Source: Nevskia sp. (lineage in GTDB: Bacteria; Pseudomonadota; Gammaproteobacteria; Nevskiales; Nevskiaceae). Taken from it: DNA of 61,575 nt. The position numbers were made by a program, and so were the translations under genes. Of the stretch, positions 35,446 through 45,100 are shown piece after piece. Location: assembly GCA_023229645.1 (NCBI GenBank), contig JALNYU010000023.1, positions 1 to 61,575 of the forward strand, in the 5' to 3' direction. The notes under the pieces were generated by a model. The model saw nothing but the letters and a program-made list of their open reading frames with translations. It had not been told where the DNA came from and ran no database searches. The stretch's first letter is position 1; each line of letters begins with the position of its first letter.

Positions 35446-35916
35446 ATGCAGCTGACTCGATTTGCCGACCTCGGCCTGCGCACGCTAATGTACTTGACAC
35501 AACCGGCGCGGACGACGCCGGTGACGATTATCGAAATCGCAACACAGTTCAACGTACCGGCGAGTCATCTAACAAAAGTTGTGCATCGGCTCGGTCAGAT
35601 CGGCTGGATCCAGACGCAACGCGGTCGCAACGGCGGATTACGCTTGAGCTTTCCACCGGCCGAAATTCGCATTGGCGAGGTTATTCGGCAGATGGAAGGC
35701 GACGCGCCGCTGATCGACTGCGATGGCCTCAACTGCACACTTGCGGGCGGCTGCGGCCTGCGTGGCGCGCTTGCTGTTGCCCAGCGCGCGTTCTACGACT
35801 CGTTAAATCACTACACGCTGGCCGACGTTACAAAACCGCCAACGGGCGGCAAAATTGCGGCATTGCACCGCATGTTCCTAGGGCCTGTTAACACGTATGC
35901 GGTCACTGCGTTATAG
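35446..35916 (+). CDS. nsrR: Rrf2-family NO-sensing repressor
   Basis: A 156-residue winged-helix repressor. The helix-turn-helix is in VTIIEIATQFNVPASHLTKV, and three cluster cysteines are spaced CX4CX5C (DCDGLNCTLAGGCGLR), as in NsrR. NO should damage the Fe-S cluster and relieve repression of hmp. The last 11 residues (GPVNTYAVTAL) are encoded by a TA-flanked miniature element that starts at 35881. Without the insert the frame would read on from MFL to TQSGLTA and a stop, nearly the same length. The core is intact, so function is probably kept. It faces the same way as hmp, with an operator before each gene. Confidence 0.9.
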   Translation: MQLTRFADLGLRTLMYLTQPARTTPVTIIEIATQFNVPASHLTKVVHRLGQIGWIQTQRGRNGGLRLSFPPAEIRIGEVIRQMEGDAPLIDCDGLNCTLAGGCGLRGALAVAQRAFYDSLNHYTLADVTKPPTGGKIAALHRMFLGPVNTYAVTAL

Positions 35917-36047
35917 GTCAAAAATCCGCCTGTCGTCGTTGCGGCCTCGGTCGTCGCGCCGAGGGAACCACCCTTGGCTGCGCCTTCCTCGTTGCACTGG
36001 CGGTTCACGGCCGCCGTCGCAGTGATCGCATACGTGTTAACAGGCCC
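35881..36047. mobile_element. TA-flanked miniature inverted-repeat element (167 bp)
   Basis: The ends are 28-bp near-perfect inverted repeats that begin GGGCCTGTTAACACGTATGC; one mismatch separates them. TA is found on both flanks (35879-35880 and 36048-36049). The interior has no gene. It overlaps the last codons of nsrR and lies about 60 bp before the hmp operator. The outer sequence GGGCCTGTTAACA recurs at 47201-47331. The TA target and IR fit an IS5 (IS427-type) or IS630-type derivative; the parent is not in the window. Confidence 0.85.
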
Positions 36048-36110
36048 TAACACAGAGTGGACTAACGGCATAGATCGGAACTGCCGAACAATTCTTTCAC
36101 CATGCCAAAA

Positions 36111-36133
36111 AAGATACATATTAAATGTATCTT
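36111..36133. promoter_or_regulatory. NsrR-type operator upstream of hmp
   Basis: AAGATACAT and ATGTATCTT are perfect complements across 5 bp, extended by A-runs and T-runs on the outside. This is a textbook NsrR site, 30 bp before the hmp start. It is a better palindrome than the one before nsrR. Confidence 0.85.
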
Positions 36134-36162
36134 TTTTTAACCACAGCGCTTTCGGAGGTTCC

Positions 36163-37374
36163 ATGCTTTCCGCCGCATCCCGCCCATACATCGACGCCAG
36201 CGTCCCCGTTCTGAAGCAACATGGACTCGCAATCACGCAGCACTTCTACAGTCATATGCTTGGCGCCCACCCCGAGCTGCGCAATCTGTTCAACCTCGGC
36301 AACCAAGCCAGCGGTGCGCAAGCGCAGTCGCTGGCAGCAGCAGTATTCGCATATGCCGCGAACGTCGATAACGGCGCGGCGTTGGCGCCCGTCGTCGAGC
36401 GCATTGTCCACAAGCACGCGGCGGTCGGGATCAAACCGAGCCACTATCCGATCGTCGGCCGCCATCTATTGGCAGCAATCCAAGCGGTGCTCGGCGACGC
36501 CGCAACGCCGGCACTGATCGCGGCCTGGGACGAGGCCTACTGGCTGCTTGCGGGTGAATTAATCGCCGCCGAGGCGCGGCTCTACCAAACCACCGGCACC
36601 GAAGCCGGCAAGCTGCAGACGTTGCGGGTAACGCGCGTCGAAGATGATGGCGAGGATGTAAAGTCCTGCTACCTCGAACAGAACGCAGGCGGCAGCCCAG
36701 GGACCTTTCAGCCTGGGCAGTACGTTAGCGTGGAAGCGCAGTGGCCGGAAACACAAAGCCGGCAATTGCGTCAGTACAGCCTGTCGGATTCACCGGAAAA
36801 GCCGTACTGGCGAATCACGGTCAAGCGCGCGCATGGCGCCGGTAGCGGTGCACACGGCGCGGTCTCAAATTGGTTGCAGGCGCAGATCGGCCTCGGCGAC
36901 ACGCTGCACGTCAGCCCGGCATTCGGCGACTTCACGCCCGCATTAGCGGAGTCTGGTCCGATCGTGCTGATCTCGGCCGGCGTTGGCATTACGCCGATGG
37001 TCTCGACGCTAAATGCGCTCGTCGCTGCCCGCAGCGCACGGCCGATCCACTTCCTGCACGGGGTGCGTAGCCCGCGGCAGCAAGTGCTGCGCGCCGACCT
37101 GACCGCGGCTGCAGCCGCGCTGCCCAATCTGCGCGTCGCGCTGTACTACGAAGCCGGCGCTGAGACTGCGCTGGCTGGGCTATCAACCTACAGCGGTCGG
37201 GTCGATATCGACCCGACACTCGCCGCAATTAATCGGGCCGACGCCGATTTCTACCTTTGCGGGCCGTTGCCGTTCATGCGCGCGCAACGGCATGCGCTGC
37301 TTTCCGCTGGCGTACCCGCGACGCGGGTCCAACGCGAAGTCTTCGGGCCAGAAATGCTCGACCACCTGCTCTGA
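36163..37374 (+). CDS. hmp: Flavohaemoglobin, nitric oxide dioxygenase
   Basis: A 403-residue enzyme converting NO and O2 to nitrate. The N-terminal globin (1-140) has the proximal histidine in RIVHKHAAVGIKPSHYPIVG; the FAD domain (about 150-255) has RQYSLSDSPEKPYWRITVKR; the NAD domain (about 260-400) has IVLISAGVGITPMVSTLNAL and DADFYLCGPLPFM. ATG 36163 follows GGAGG; the open frame begins inside the miniature element upstream. It is under a palindromic NsrR operator and beside nsrR, so it is the NO-defence effector here. Confidence 0.95.
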   Translation: MLSAASRPYIDASVPVLKQHGLAITQHFYSHMLGAHPELRNLFNLGNQASGAQAQSLAAAVFAYAANVDNGAALAPVVERIVHKHAAVGIKPSHYPIVGRHLLAAIQAVLGDAATPALIAAWDEAYWLLAGELIAAEARLYQTTGTEAGKLQTLRVTRVEDDGEDVKSCYLEQNAGGSPGTFQPGQYVSVEAQWPETQSRQLRQYSLSDSPEKPYWRITVKRAHGAGSGAHGAVSNWLQAQIGLGDTLHVSPAFGDFTPALAESGPIVLISAGVGITPMVSTLNALVAARSARPIHFLHGVRSPRQQVLRADLTAAAAALPNLRVALYYEAGAETALAGLSTYSGRVDIDPTLAAINRADADFYLCGPLPFMRAQRHALLSAGVPATRVQREVFGPEMLDHLL

Positions 37375-37466
37375 CGGCGGCGCCCAGCGCGACGCATTCT
37401 CGATAAACTGTCGCCAATGCACGGCGTCGGCATCACGCCGGCGCCTGACAAGGAGACAAGAACAAA

Positions 37467-38843
37467 ATGATCCAGCATTACTGGGCACCATCGGCACTGC
37501 TATCCGACGGCTGGGCCAATGCGGTGCGCTTTGAGGTTGACGCACAGGGCATGATCATCACGATCACCCCCGACGCGAGCGCGGATGAGGCCGAAATGCT
37601 ACGCGGGCCAGTGGTTCCGGGCATGCCGAGCCTGCATTCCATTTCATTCCAACGTGCGCTCGCCGGGCTAACTGAAAAAGGTGGGCCGCAAGGCGATAGT
37701 TTCTGGTCTTGGCGCAAGCTGATGTATCGCTTTCTCGAAGGTCTGCAGCCAGACGACATCGAAGCCATCACCACCCAGGTGCAGATCGAAATGCTGCGCG
37801 CCGGCTATACCAGCGTCGCCGAATTTCACTATCTGCATCACCAGCCGGGCGGCGCACCGTACGCGAATAGCGCCGAAATTGGCGAACGCTTGATCGCCGC
37901 CGCCGAAACCACGGGCATTGCGATGACGCTGCTGCCGGTGCTGTACGCGCACGATAGCTTCGGCGGCACGCCGCCGACCGCGGGCCAGCGCCGTTTCGTC
38001 ACCGATTTACCGCGCTTTGCCAGCATCGTCGAAACGCTGAATGCGCGCCTGCAGGGCCGCCGCGGTTTGCGCCTCGGTATCGCGCCACATTCGCTGCGTG
38101 CGGTTACGCCGGCGCAGCTGCAAGCTGCGGTCGTGTTAGCCGACACGATCGATGCGACGATGCCGATCCACATCAACGCCGCCGTGCAGCAAAAGGAAGT
38201 TGACGACTGCTTGGCGTGGTCTGGCCGACGGCCGGTGAACTGGCTGCTCGATAACCAAAATCTCGGCCCGCGCTGGTGTCTGATCCACGCCACGCACACC
38301 GAAGTCGGGGAAGCGGAGCGCTTTGCCCGCACCGGCGCAGTGGCCGGCCTATGCCCGACCACCGAAGGCGATCTCGGCGACGGCTTCTTCAACGCAGTGC
38401 CGTTTCTGCGCGCTGGCGGCCGCATCGGCATCGGCAACGACAGCCACGTCGGCGTCGATCCATTCCTGGAGTTGAAGCTATTCGAATACGGTCAGCGGCT
38501 GCGTTTCGAGCGCCGCAACGTGCTGGCCAAAGGCATCGGCGCCTCGCTCGGCGGCCATTTGTATCGCATCACCGCCGCCGGTGGCGCGCAGGCGCTGGGC
38601 CAGCCGGTGGGCACGCTCGCAGAAGGCCAGCGCGCCGATTGGCTGGTGCTCGATAGCGACGAGCCGGCGCTGGCTGAACATAGCGGCGATGGCCTGCTCG
38701 ACGCCGCGATATTCGGCCCGGCGCGGCGGCCGGTACGGGATGTCATGGTCGCCGGCCGCTGGTGCGTCCGCGATGGCGAGCACCCGCAGCAGGCCGCGAG
38801 TTTTGCCCGCTATCGCACCGTGATGAAACGCTTGCTGAGTTAA
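37467..38843 (+). CDS. HutF-like formimidoylglutamate deiminase homologue with altered active site
   Basis: A 458-residue amidohydrolase-superfamily protein that aligns well with HutF, which deiminates N-formimino-glutamate in histidine degradation. Shared stretches include MLRAGYTSVAEFHYLHH, KEVDDCLAWSGRRP, CLIHATHTEV and GRIGIGNDSH. But three key positions differ, by memory of the Pseudomonas enzyme. The metal pair HSH is HSI (His57, Ile59). The usual HIAEQ segment, with the metal histidine and the catalytic glutamate, reads INAAVQ (Asn237 and Val240). The H of HATH and the D of NDSH remain. A zinc deaminase lacking these should be inactive or changed. The rest of the gene has no frameshift, so this does not look like plain decay. 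It is followed by hutG. Confidence 0.88.
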   Translation: MIQHYWAPSALLSDGWANAVRFEVDAQGMIITITPDASADEAEMLRGPVVPGMPSLHSISFQRALAGLTEKGGPQGDSFWSWRKLMYRFLEGLQPDDIEAITTQVQIEMLRAGYTSVAEFHYLHHQPGGAPYANSAEIGERLIAAAETTGIAMTLLPVLYAHDSFGGTPPTAGQRRFVTDLPRFASIVETLNARLQGRRGLRLGIAPHSLRAVTPAQLQAAVVLADTIDATMPIHINAAVQQKEVDDCLAWSGRRPVNWLLDNQNLGPRWCLIHATHTEVGEAERFARTGAVAGLCPTTEGDLGDGFFNAVPFLRAGGRIGIGNDSHVGVDPFLELKLFEYGQRLRFERRNVLAKGIGASLGGHLYRITAAGGAQALGQPVGTLAEGQRADWLVLDSDEPALAEHSGDGLLDAAIFGPARRPVRDVMVAGRWCVRDGEHPQQAASFARYRTVMKRLLS

Positions 38844-38962
38844 ACCCGTGCGGGCGGGGGCCTTGTGCACTGCGCCGCTCTCGCCCGCCCACGCAAAACT
38901 GGCCTATGCTTCGGATGTAGTGAGAATTGCTGGGAAATTGGCACGTACTCGCGGAGCGCATC

Positions 38963-39763
38963 ATGATGACGCCTTTGCATTTGCTGGTTCGTGGCAGTAC
39001 GCCGCTGCTGATCAACGTTCCCCACGCTGGCACCGAGATTCCTTCGGACATCCTCGGGGTGATGACGCCAGAAGCTTGGGCGGTGCCGGATACCGACTGG
39101 CACGTGCCGTTTCTCTTCGGCCCTGCGCTGGAACGCGGCGCGGGTTTGATCGCGGCAACGCACTCGCGCTATGTCGTTGACTTAAACCGACCGCCCGACG
39201 GCAAACCGATGTATTCCGATCATCCGGACTCGGCGCTGTGCCCGTCACGCACGTTCGCGAATGACGATATTTACCTATCCGGCACGGCGCTGGATGAAGA
39301 ACTTGCCACGGCCCGCTTGGAAGTGTTTTGGCAGCCGTACCACGCAGTGCTGGCGGCCGAACTGCAACTAATTTGTGAGCGCCACGGCTACGCCATTCTG
39401 CTCGACGCTCATTCGGTGCGTTCCGTCGTGCCGCGCTTGTTCGATGGCCGCATTCCGGACTTAAGCCTCGGCACCGCCGATGGCCGCAGCTGCAGCCCCA
39501 GCCTCGCCCAGCGTGCTTATGCGGTTTTGCAGGCCGATACGCGCTACAGCTGCGTCTTAAACGGCCGCTTCAAAGGCGGCTATAACATCCGCCATTACGG
39601 CCGGCCCGAGCACGGCATGCACGCGCTGCAGCTGGAGATTTCGCAAATTTTGTATCTCGATGAAGCCGATCCCGGCGGCTGGAACGCCGAACGCGCCCAG
39701 CCGTTAATGCCGCTGCTGGCCGCGTTCGTCGATACCTTACTGGCGTGGCGGCCAGGATCTTGA
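38963..39763 (+). CDS. hutG: N-formylglutamate deformylase
   Basis: A 266-residue enzyme of the N-formylglutamate amidohydrolase family, which releases glutamate and formate in the HutF/HutG branch of histidine degradation. Motifs: NVPHAGTEIP, DTDWHVPFLFGP, SRYVVDLNRPPDG, LLDAHSVRSVVPRLFDGRIP and NGRFKGGYNIRHYGRP. The start is set at ATG 38963 after CGGAGCG; a second ATG follows immediately. It is 119 bp after the HutF-like gene. hutH, hutU and hutI are not in the window. The active site looks intact, in contrast to its neighbour. Confidence 0.9.
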   Translation: MMTPLHLLVRGSTPLLINVPHAGTEIPSDILGVMTPEAWAVPDTDWHVPFLFGPALERGAGLIAATHSRYVVDLNRPPDGKPMYSDHPDSALCPSRTFANDDIYLSGTALDEELATARLEVFWQPYHAVLAAELQLICERHGYAILLDAHSVRSVVPRLFDGRIPDLSLGTADGRSCSPSLAQRAYAVLQADTRYSCVLNGRFKGGYNIRHYGRPEHGMHALQLEISQILYLDEADPGGWNAERAQPLMPLLAAFVDTLLAWRPGS

Positions 39764-39771
39764 AGCCCGCG

Positions 39772-40677
39772 TTACGCCGCCTGCGTTAGCTTGCCGCTTT
39801 GGTAATCGCTCAGCGCTTGCTCGATTTCCTCACGCGTGTTCATGACAAACGGGCCGTACTGAACAATCGGTTCGCGCAGGGGCCGCGCCGCCAACAAAAT
39901 CAGCCGTGCGCCGTTGGCTCCCGCGTTAACGACAACCCGATCACCGGCGGCTAACACACCCGCCGCCTGCGTCGGCAAGGTTTTGCCCGCGCCGTCCGGG
40001 CCTACCGCGACACTGCCTTCGTAGACATAGGCAAATACCGTGTGGCCGGCTGCAACCGGGTGCTCAAAACGCCCTTGCGGCGGCAGTTCGATATCCAAAT
40101 ACAGCGGATCGGTCGAGACCGGCGCCGTCGGCGCGTTGATCGGGCCATTGACGCTGACATCGCCGACCACCGCGCTACCGGCGATGGCTTTCACCTGCCC
40201 GCCGCCGGGCAGCGCCAGCACCGGAATGGCGTCACTCGGAATATCGCGATAATCAGCCGGCTTCATCTTCTCCTTCGACGGCAGATTCAGCCAAAGCTGG
40301 AAGCCGCGCATACGGCCGGATTCCTGCAGCGGCATTTCCGAATGGATGACGCCGCGGCCGGCGGTCATCCACTGCACGCTGCCGGGGCCAAGATCGCCGA
40401 CGTTGCCAAGATGATCGCGGTGCTGCATACGGCCATCGAGCATATACGTCACCGTTTCGAATCCGCGGTGCGGGTGGGGCGGGAAGCCGGCGATGTAGTC
40501 GCCGGGGTTTTCGGTGCCGAATTCATCGAGCATCAAGAACGGATCCAGATATAGCCCGCGTTGGTTGCCGATACTGCGGCGCAGCTTGACGCCAGCGCCG
40601 TCCGACGTCGCGACCGATGGAATCACTTGTGCCAGCGTGCGGATCGCCGGGGTGGAAGCGTGTGCCTGTGCGTTCAT
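39772..40677 (-). CDS. Pirin-family cupin protein
   Basis: A 301-residue bicupin of the pirin family. The metal-binding histidines are in GFPPHPHRGFETVTYML and GRMQHRDHLGN, followed by GVIHSEMPLQESGRMRGFQL. Bacterial pirins act as quercetin 2,3-dioxygenases or redox-responsive regulators. ATG at 40677 has AGGAG six bases upstream; an ATG two codons earlier has no spacing. It is the third gene of an azoreductase/DoxX/pirin group on the minus strand, a group often induced by quinones or electrophiles. Confidence 0.9.
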   Translation of the reverse strand: MNAQAHASTPAIRTLAQVIPSVATSDGAGVKLRRSIGNQRGLYLDPFLMLDEFGTENPGDYIAGFPPHPHRGFETVTYMLDGRMQHRDHLGNVGDLGPGSVQWMTAGRGVIHSEMPLQESGRMRGFQLWLNLPSKEKMKPADYRDIPSDAIPVLALPGGGQVKAIAGSAVVGDVSVNGPINAPTAPVSTDPLYLDIELPPQGRFEHPVAAGHTVFAYVYEGSVAVGPDGAGKTLPTQAAGVLAAGDRVVVNAGANGARLILLAARPLREPIVQYGPFVMNTREEIEQALSDYQSGKLTQAA

Positions 40678-40710
40678 CGTCATCTCCTGGATCAAAGCTG
40701 TGCGTTTTAC

Positions 40711-41088
40711 TTAGCGGCGATCAACGCTGAGCGGGCCGGCGCCGTTGGCGACTAACAATAGGAAGCCACCGGCGATCGAAACGTTCTTCAGGAACATGAT
40801 CATCTGAATCTGATCCTGAAAATTATTGTGGAACAGCAGCGCGGTGACGAGCGTAAATCCAGCCATTAAGAACGCCACAATGCGCGTCTTATAACCGATG
40901 ATGATAGCTGCGGCGCCGAGCACTTCAATCGCAATGACCATCGGCAACAACGCGCCGGGCACGCCGGTCGATGCCATATAAGCCGCGGTGCCGGAATAGG
41001 CCGAGATCTTACCGATGCCGGACATTAGAAACAGTAAGGCCAACAAAATGCGGCCGCCGAGTTCGGCAATTTTCTGGAAGGTGTTCAT
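40711..41088 (-). CDS. DoxX-family membrane protein
   Basis: A 125-residue protein with four hydrophobic segments, of the DoxX family (GGRILLALLFLMSGIGKISA, LGAAAIIIGYKTRIVAFLMA). DoxX-like proteins are redox-linked membrane proteins with no firm function. It lies 33 bp before the pirin gene and 57 bp after azoR, in one operon. Confidence 0.88.
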   Translation of the reverse strand: MNTFQKIAELGGRILLALLFLMSGIGKISAYSGTAAYMASTGVPGALLPMVIAIEVLGAAAIIIGYKTRIVAFLMAGFTLVTALLFHNNFQDQIQMIMFLKNVSIAGGFLLLVANGAGPLSVDRR

Positions 41089-41145
41089 GGTGCGTTTCCT
41101 AAAGTAAAAGTAAGTTGAATTAGAAAATTGGGGTTGTGAAATGGC

Positions 41146-41751
41146 TTAAGCCGTCGCCAGCGTGTCGATCTGGCCTTGTGCGCGTTCCAGCGCAGCCTGC
41201 TTCTGATCGGCGCCGATGTTCAAACCTTCGGCGTAAACGAACTCAACATCGGCAATGCCGATGAAGCGCAGGAAGTCACGGACGTAGCTGGTTTGGGTAT
41301 CCAGCGGCGTACCGGCGTAAAGGCCGCCGCGCGTTGCCAGCACGTAGGCTTTCTTGCCAGTCAACAAGCCTTCCGGGCCGTTCGCCGTGTAACGGAACGT
41401 GATGCCGGCGCGGGCGATATGGTCGAAGTACGACTTCAATTGCGATGGGATCCCGAAGTTGTACATCGGCAGACCGAGCACGATGACGTCCGCCCGCTTT
41501 AGCTCGCTAATCAAGGCGTCGGAGTAATCGACAACTGCCTGCTGCTCCGGGCTGCGTTGTTCCGGCGGCGTGATAATGGCCGAGAAGCGGCGGCCATCGA
41601 GATGCGGCACCGAATCGGTCGTGAGGTCGCGTTGCACCAGCTCGGCGTCCGGATGGGCGGCGCGCCATGCGGCGACAAAGCGCTCGGCGAGCTGGCTCGA
41701 TTGACCGCCGACGGCGAAGAGGCTGGTGTTGATCTGGAGCAAAGTGGTCAT
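41146..41751 (-). CDS. azoR: FMN-dependent NADH-azoreductase (quinone reductase)
   Basis: A 201-residue flavodoxin-fold enzyme that reduces azo dyes and quinones with NADH. FMN-site stretches are NTSLFAVGGQSSQLAERFVA, VLGLPMYNFGIPSQLKSYFD and VLATRGGLYAGTPLDTQTSY. The start at 41751 (MTTLLQIN) is better than the upstream in-frame ATG. A palindrome at 41803-41842 lies just upstream and may be the operator for this operon. Confidence 0.92.
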   Translation of the reverse strand: MTTLLQINTSLFAVGGQSSQLAERFVAAWRAAHPDAELVQRDLTTDSVPHLDGRRFSAIITPPEQRSPEQQAVVDYSDALISELKRADVIVLGLPMYNFGIPSQLKSYFDHIARAGITFRYTANGPEGLLTGKKAYVLATRGGLYAGTPLDTQTSYVRDFLRFIGIADVEFVYAEGLNIGADQKQAALERAQGQIDTLATA

Positions 41752-41802
41752 GGCGTAAGTCCTGTGCGCGTTAGAAAGTGACGCCATTTCACACCCAAAA
41801 CC

Positions 41803-41842
41803 TTAGATAAAAAAGAACATTAATTCGCGCTTATTTATCTAA
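41803..41842. promoter_or_regulatory. Inverted repeat in the azoR promoter region
   Basis: TTAGATAAA (41803-41811) and TTTATCTAA (41834-41842) are exact complements, with centres 31 bp apart, in a locally AT-rich stretch between the divergent azoR and anchor-D genes. It could be two half-sites for a repressor of the azoR operon. The 359-bp gap to the next gene (41752-42110) also holds a 7-bp stem (GCATTGC 42036-42042 with GCAATGC 42055-42061); no known riboswitch class fits. Confidence 0.5.
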
Positions 41843-42110
41843 AAAATAGATTTATAGTCGCATGCGAGCAGGCCTCGTCGCCTACGGCGGTTTGCCTTTA
41901 ATCGGCCCATTATTTCCAGCAGGCGGTCAAAAGCTGCCACTCATCATTGTTAATGCAGGACATCTGGGGCCCCGCCCTAAGGTGCGCCCATACACCGCTT
42001 CCCCGTCTCTGCGCTGCCACGTGGCTCATCACGAGGCATTGCGCGGCAGGGTTAGCAATGCTGATGTTCGACTGGCCATGGATGGCGTGCCTTACGTACT
42101 GAGACCCGCC

Positions 42111-45100
42111 ATGCATCTAGTTGTACCGATCTCGCCGCCGACCTGTTCGGCGACACGCGGCAATTGCGCGCAAGCTAAATTTCGACGCCTCTGCTCGGGC
42201 TTATTTGCCGTCTTAGCGATGACGGCGGCCACTGCGCCAGCGCTGGCACAGACCGCGAATCCGGTGCGCGGCGCCTCTTTGTATGCCAACACACCGGGCG
42301 GAACATCGTGCGCAAACTCGGCCTGCCATCGCACCAACCCGGCCAGTAACGCCAATAAGATTCTGCGCGGCGCAAACAGCCCGACGACGATCCAGAACGC
42401 GATCAACAACAACACCGGCGGGATGGGCATCTACCGCAACAATGTCCTGACACCGACCGATGTTGCCGACATCGCCGCCTATCTAGGCAATCCTGCCGGC
42501 GCAACCGGCCCCGTCGCCGGCTTGACGCCGACGACGCTCAGTTTCGCGTCAGCCCCGGTGGGCAGCACCAGCGGCAACCAGACCGTGACGCTGCGCAATT
42601 CCGGCAACGCCGCGCTCGCGGTCAGCGCGATCACAATCACCGGCGCCGACTTCGCCATCGCTGGCGGCACCTGCGCAGCGGGCGGTTCGGTTGCTGCTGG
42701 CGGCAGCTGCACGATCTCGGCGGCGTTCCGGCCGCAAGCAGCCGGCGCCCGCAGCGGCAACCTAAGCATCACGCATAACGCAACCGGCAGCCCGAGTGTT
42801 GTCAGCCTCAGCGGAACCGCGACCGCCGCGACTGCAACCGTTACCGTTACGCCGGCAACGCTGAGTTTTGCGGCACAGAATGTTGGCACCAGCAGTACCG
42901 CGCAGACCATCACCGTCAGCAATACCGGTAGCGCGCCGCTGAGCTTTACAGGGCTCAGTTTCACCGGCGCCAACGGCGGTGATTTCCGCCGTGCCGGCAG
43001 CTGCGCCGTTGGCAGCGCGGTGGCGGTTGGCGCCAGCTGCACGGCCGTCATTAGCTTTGCACCGCAAGCCGCTGGGACGCGGAGTGCGGCGCTGACGCTG
43101 GCCTCGAACGCGAGCAATAGCAGTGTTGACGTTGTGCTCAGCGGCACCGGCAATACGGCAGCGCTGCCGGCGGTGAATCCGTCGTCGTTAAGCTTCGGCA
43201 CGGTGACGCTCGGGGTTAGCGGCAGCGCGCAGAGCGTCACCGTCAGCAATACCGGCACGTTGGCGCTGGTGCTCGGTGCAATCACCGTTACCGATCCGCA
43301 ATTTGCGATCACCGGTGGTAGCTGTGCCGTGGGCAGCAGTGTCGCCGCGGGCGGCGGCAGCTGCACCGTGCAGATCAATTTCACGCCCAGCGCTGCTGGC
43401 GCCGCGAGCGCGACGCTCAGCGTTGCCCACAATGCCGCCAATAGCCCGCTGCAAGTCGCGTTAGCCGGTACCGGCACCGCACCAGCGGCGCCGGTCGCAC
43501 AGTTGGCCCCGGCCGCGCTGAGCTTCTCGCAAGTGCTCAATAGCCCGTCACCGGCACAATTGGCAACACTTATGAACACCGGCACGACGCCGCTGGTTAT
43601 CGCCTCGATTGGAATCAGCGGCACCACAGCTGCGGACTACGCGCTCGGCTCCGGCAGCAGTTGCGTCGCGGGCGGTAGCGTCGCAGCCGGCGCGTCCTGC
43701 AGCCTCAGCCTCGTATTCACGCCCAGCGCCACCGGCGCCCGAAATGCCACGCTCAGCGTTGTCCACAACGACGCCGCGCACAGCCCTTCGACGATTGCCT
43801 TGAACGGCACTGGCACGGCCTCGCCGAGCGGGCTGATTTCGGTCAATCAGATCGCGCTGAGCTTTGCGACACAAGCGTTTGGCAGCACCAGCGCGGCGCA
43901 GACAGTTACGGTCAGCAATAGCGGCTCGGCAGCGCTGACGCTGTCATCGCTCGCGATCAGCGGCGCCAACGCCAGCGACTTCGCACTAACCAGCGGCGCA
44001 AATGCCTGCACCGCGACGACAACACTGCTGCCGGCGGCAAGCTGCGCCGTGTATGCCGTTTTCGCGCCGACGGTCACATCCGGCAGCCGAACCGCCAGCC
44101 TCATTGTCAACGGCGGGGCCGCAGGCACGGCAACGATCAGCCTTAGCGGCAGTGCCGCGCCGGCCGCCGCGCCGATCGCCAGCTTCAGTCCGACGAGCCT
44201 GAGTTTCGGCGCGATCACCACCGGCCAAACCTCGGCGGCGATGACCGTCTCGCTGAGCAATTCCGGCTCGGCGCCGCTACTGCTGACCAGCCTGAGCGCC
44301 GCTCCGGCGCAGTTCGTATTGAGCCACAACTGCCCGGCGAGTTTGGCAGCGGCGGCCTCCTGCACGTTGACGCTGAGCTTCGCCCCGACGGCGGTCGGCG
44401 CCGCGTCCGGCCTGGTTACGCTGGTCTCGAACGCCGCGAACGGACCGAACACGCTGGCGCTGTCGGGGTCGGGCGTCGCACCGGCGGCTGCGGCGCTGAA
44501 TTGGCTGACAGGCTCGACGCTGAGCTTCGCCGATACCGCCGTCGGTACGCAGTCGGCGCCGCAATCGCTGGTGCTGCTAAACAGCGGCGGCAGCGCCGCG
44601 ACTTTGCAGGCCTTCCAGTTCGCTGGCGCTGCTGGCAACGACTTCCTGATCGATCCCGCCAGCAGTTGCGCTGTTGGCGGCAGCCTCGCCTCGGGCGCCA
44701 ATTGCGCGCTGCAGGTCGTGTTTGCGCCGACCTCCGCTGGCCCGCGCGCCGCCAGCCTCAGCGTTAGCGCCACGGCGACCGCACCGCCAGCGGCGAGTCT
44801 TAGCGGCAACGGCATTTCCTCCGGCGTGCCGGTGCTGGGCCTCGCGCCGATGGCAATCACCTTGACCAGCCCGCCGAACCAGCCGCTACAAGCGCAGGTT
44901 TTGGTTATTCGCAACGACGGCGCGGCGCCGCTGCGGGTCACGGCGGTGCAGGCCGGCACCGGGCTCGGGCTGCTCGACGCCAGCGCCACGGGCGGCGGCA
45001 CCTGCATGCCGACGCCGTTCACGCTGGCGCCTGGCGCCACCTGCACGCTAGTGGTCGAGCCGCTGGCCAGCAGCATCAACAGCTCGATCCAGGTTGCCAG

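Noticed and set aside
35446..35916. nsrR as a pseudogene because of the insertion
   Set aside because: Only the last few residues are replaced; the DNA-binding helix and the three cluster cysteines are intact and the length is normal.
41870..42110. Possible riboswitch in the leader of the anchor-D gene
   Set aside because: A 7-bp stem and conserved-looking text are present, but the blocks do not fit c-di-GMP, cobalamin, SAH or other classes I know.
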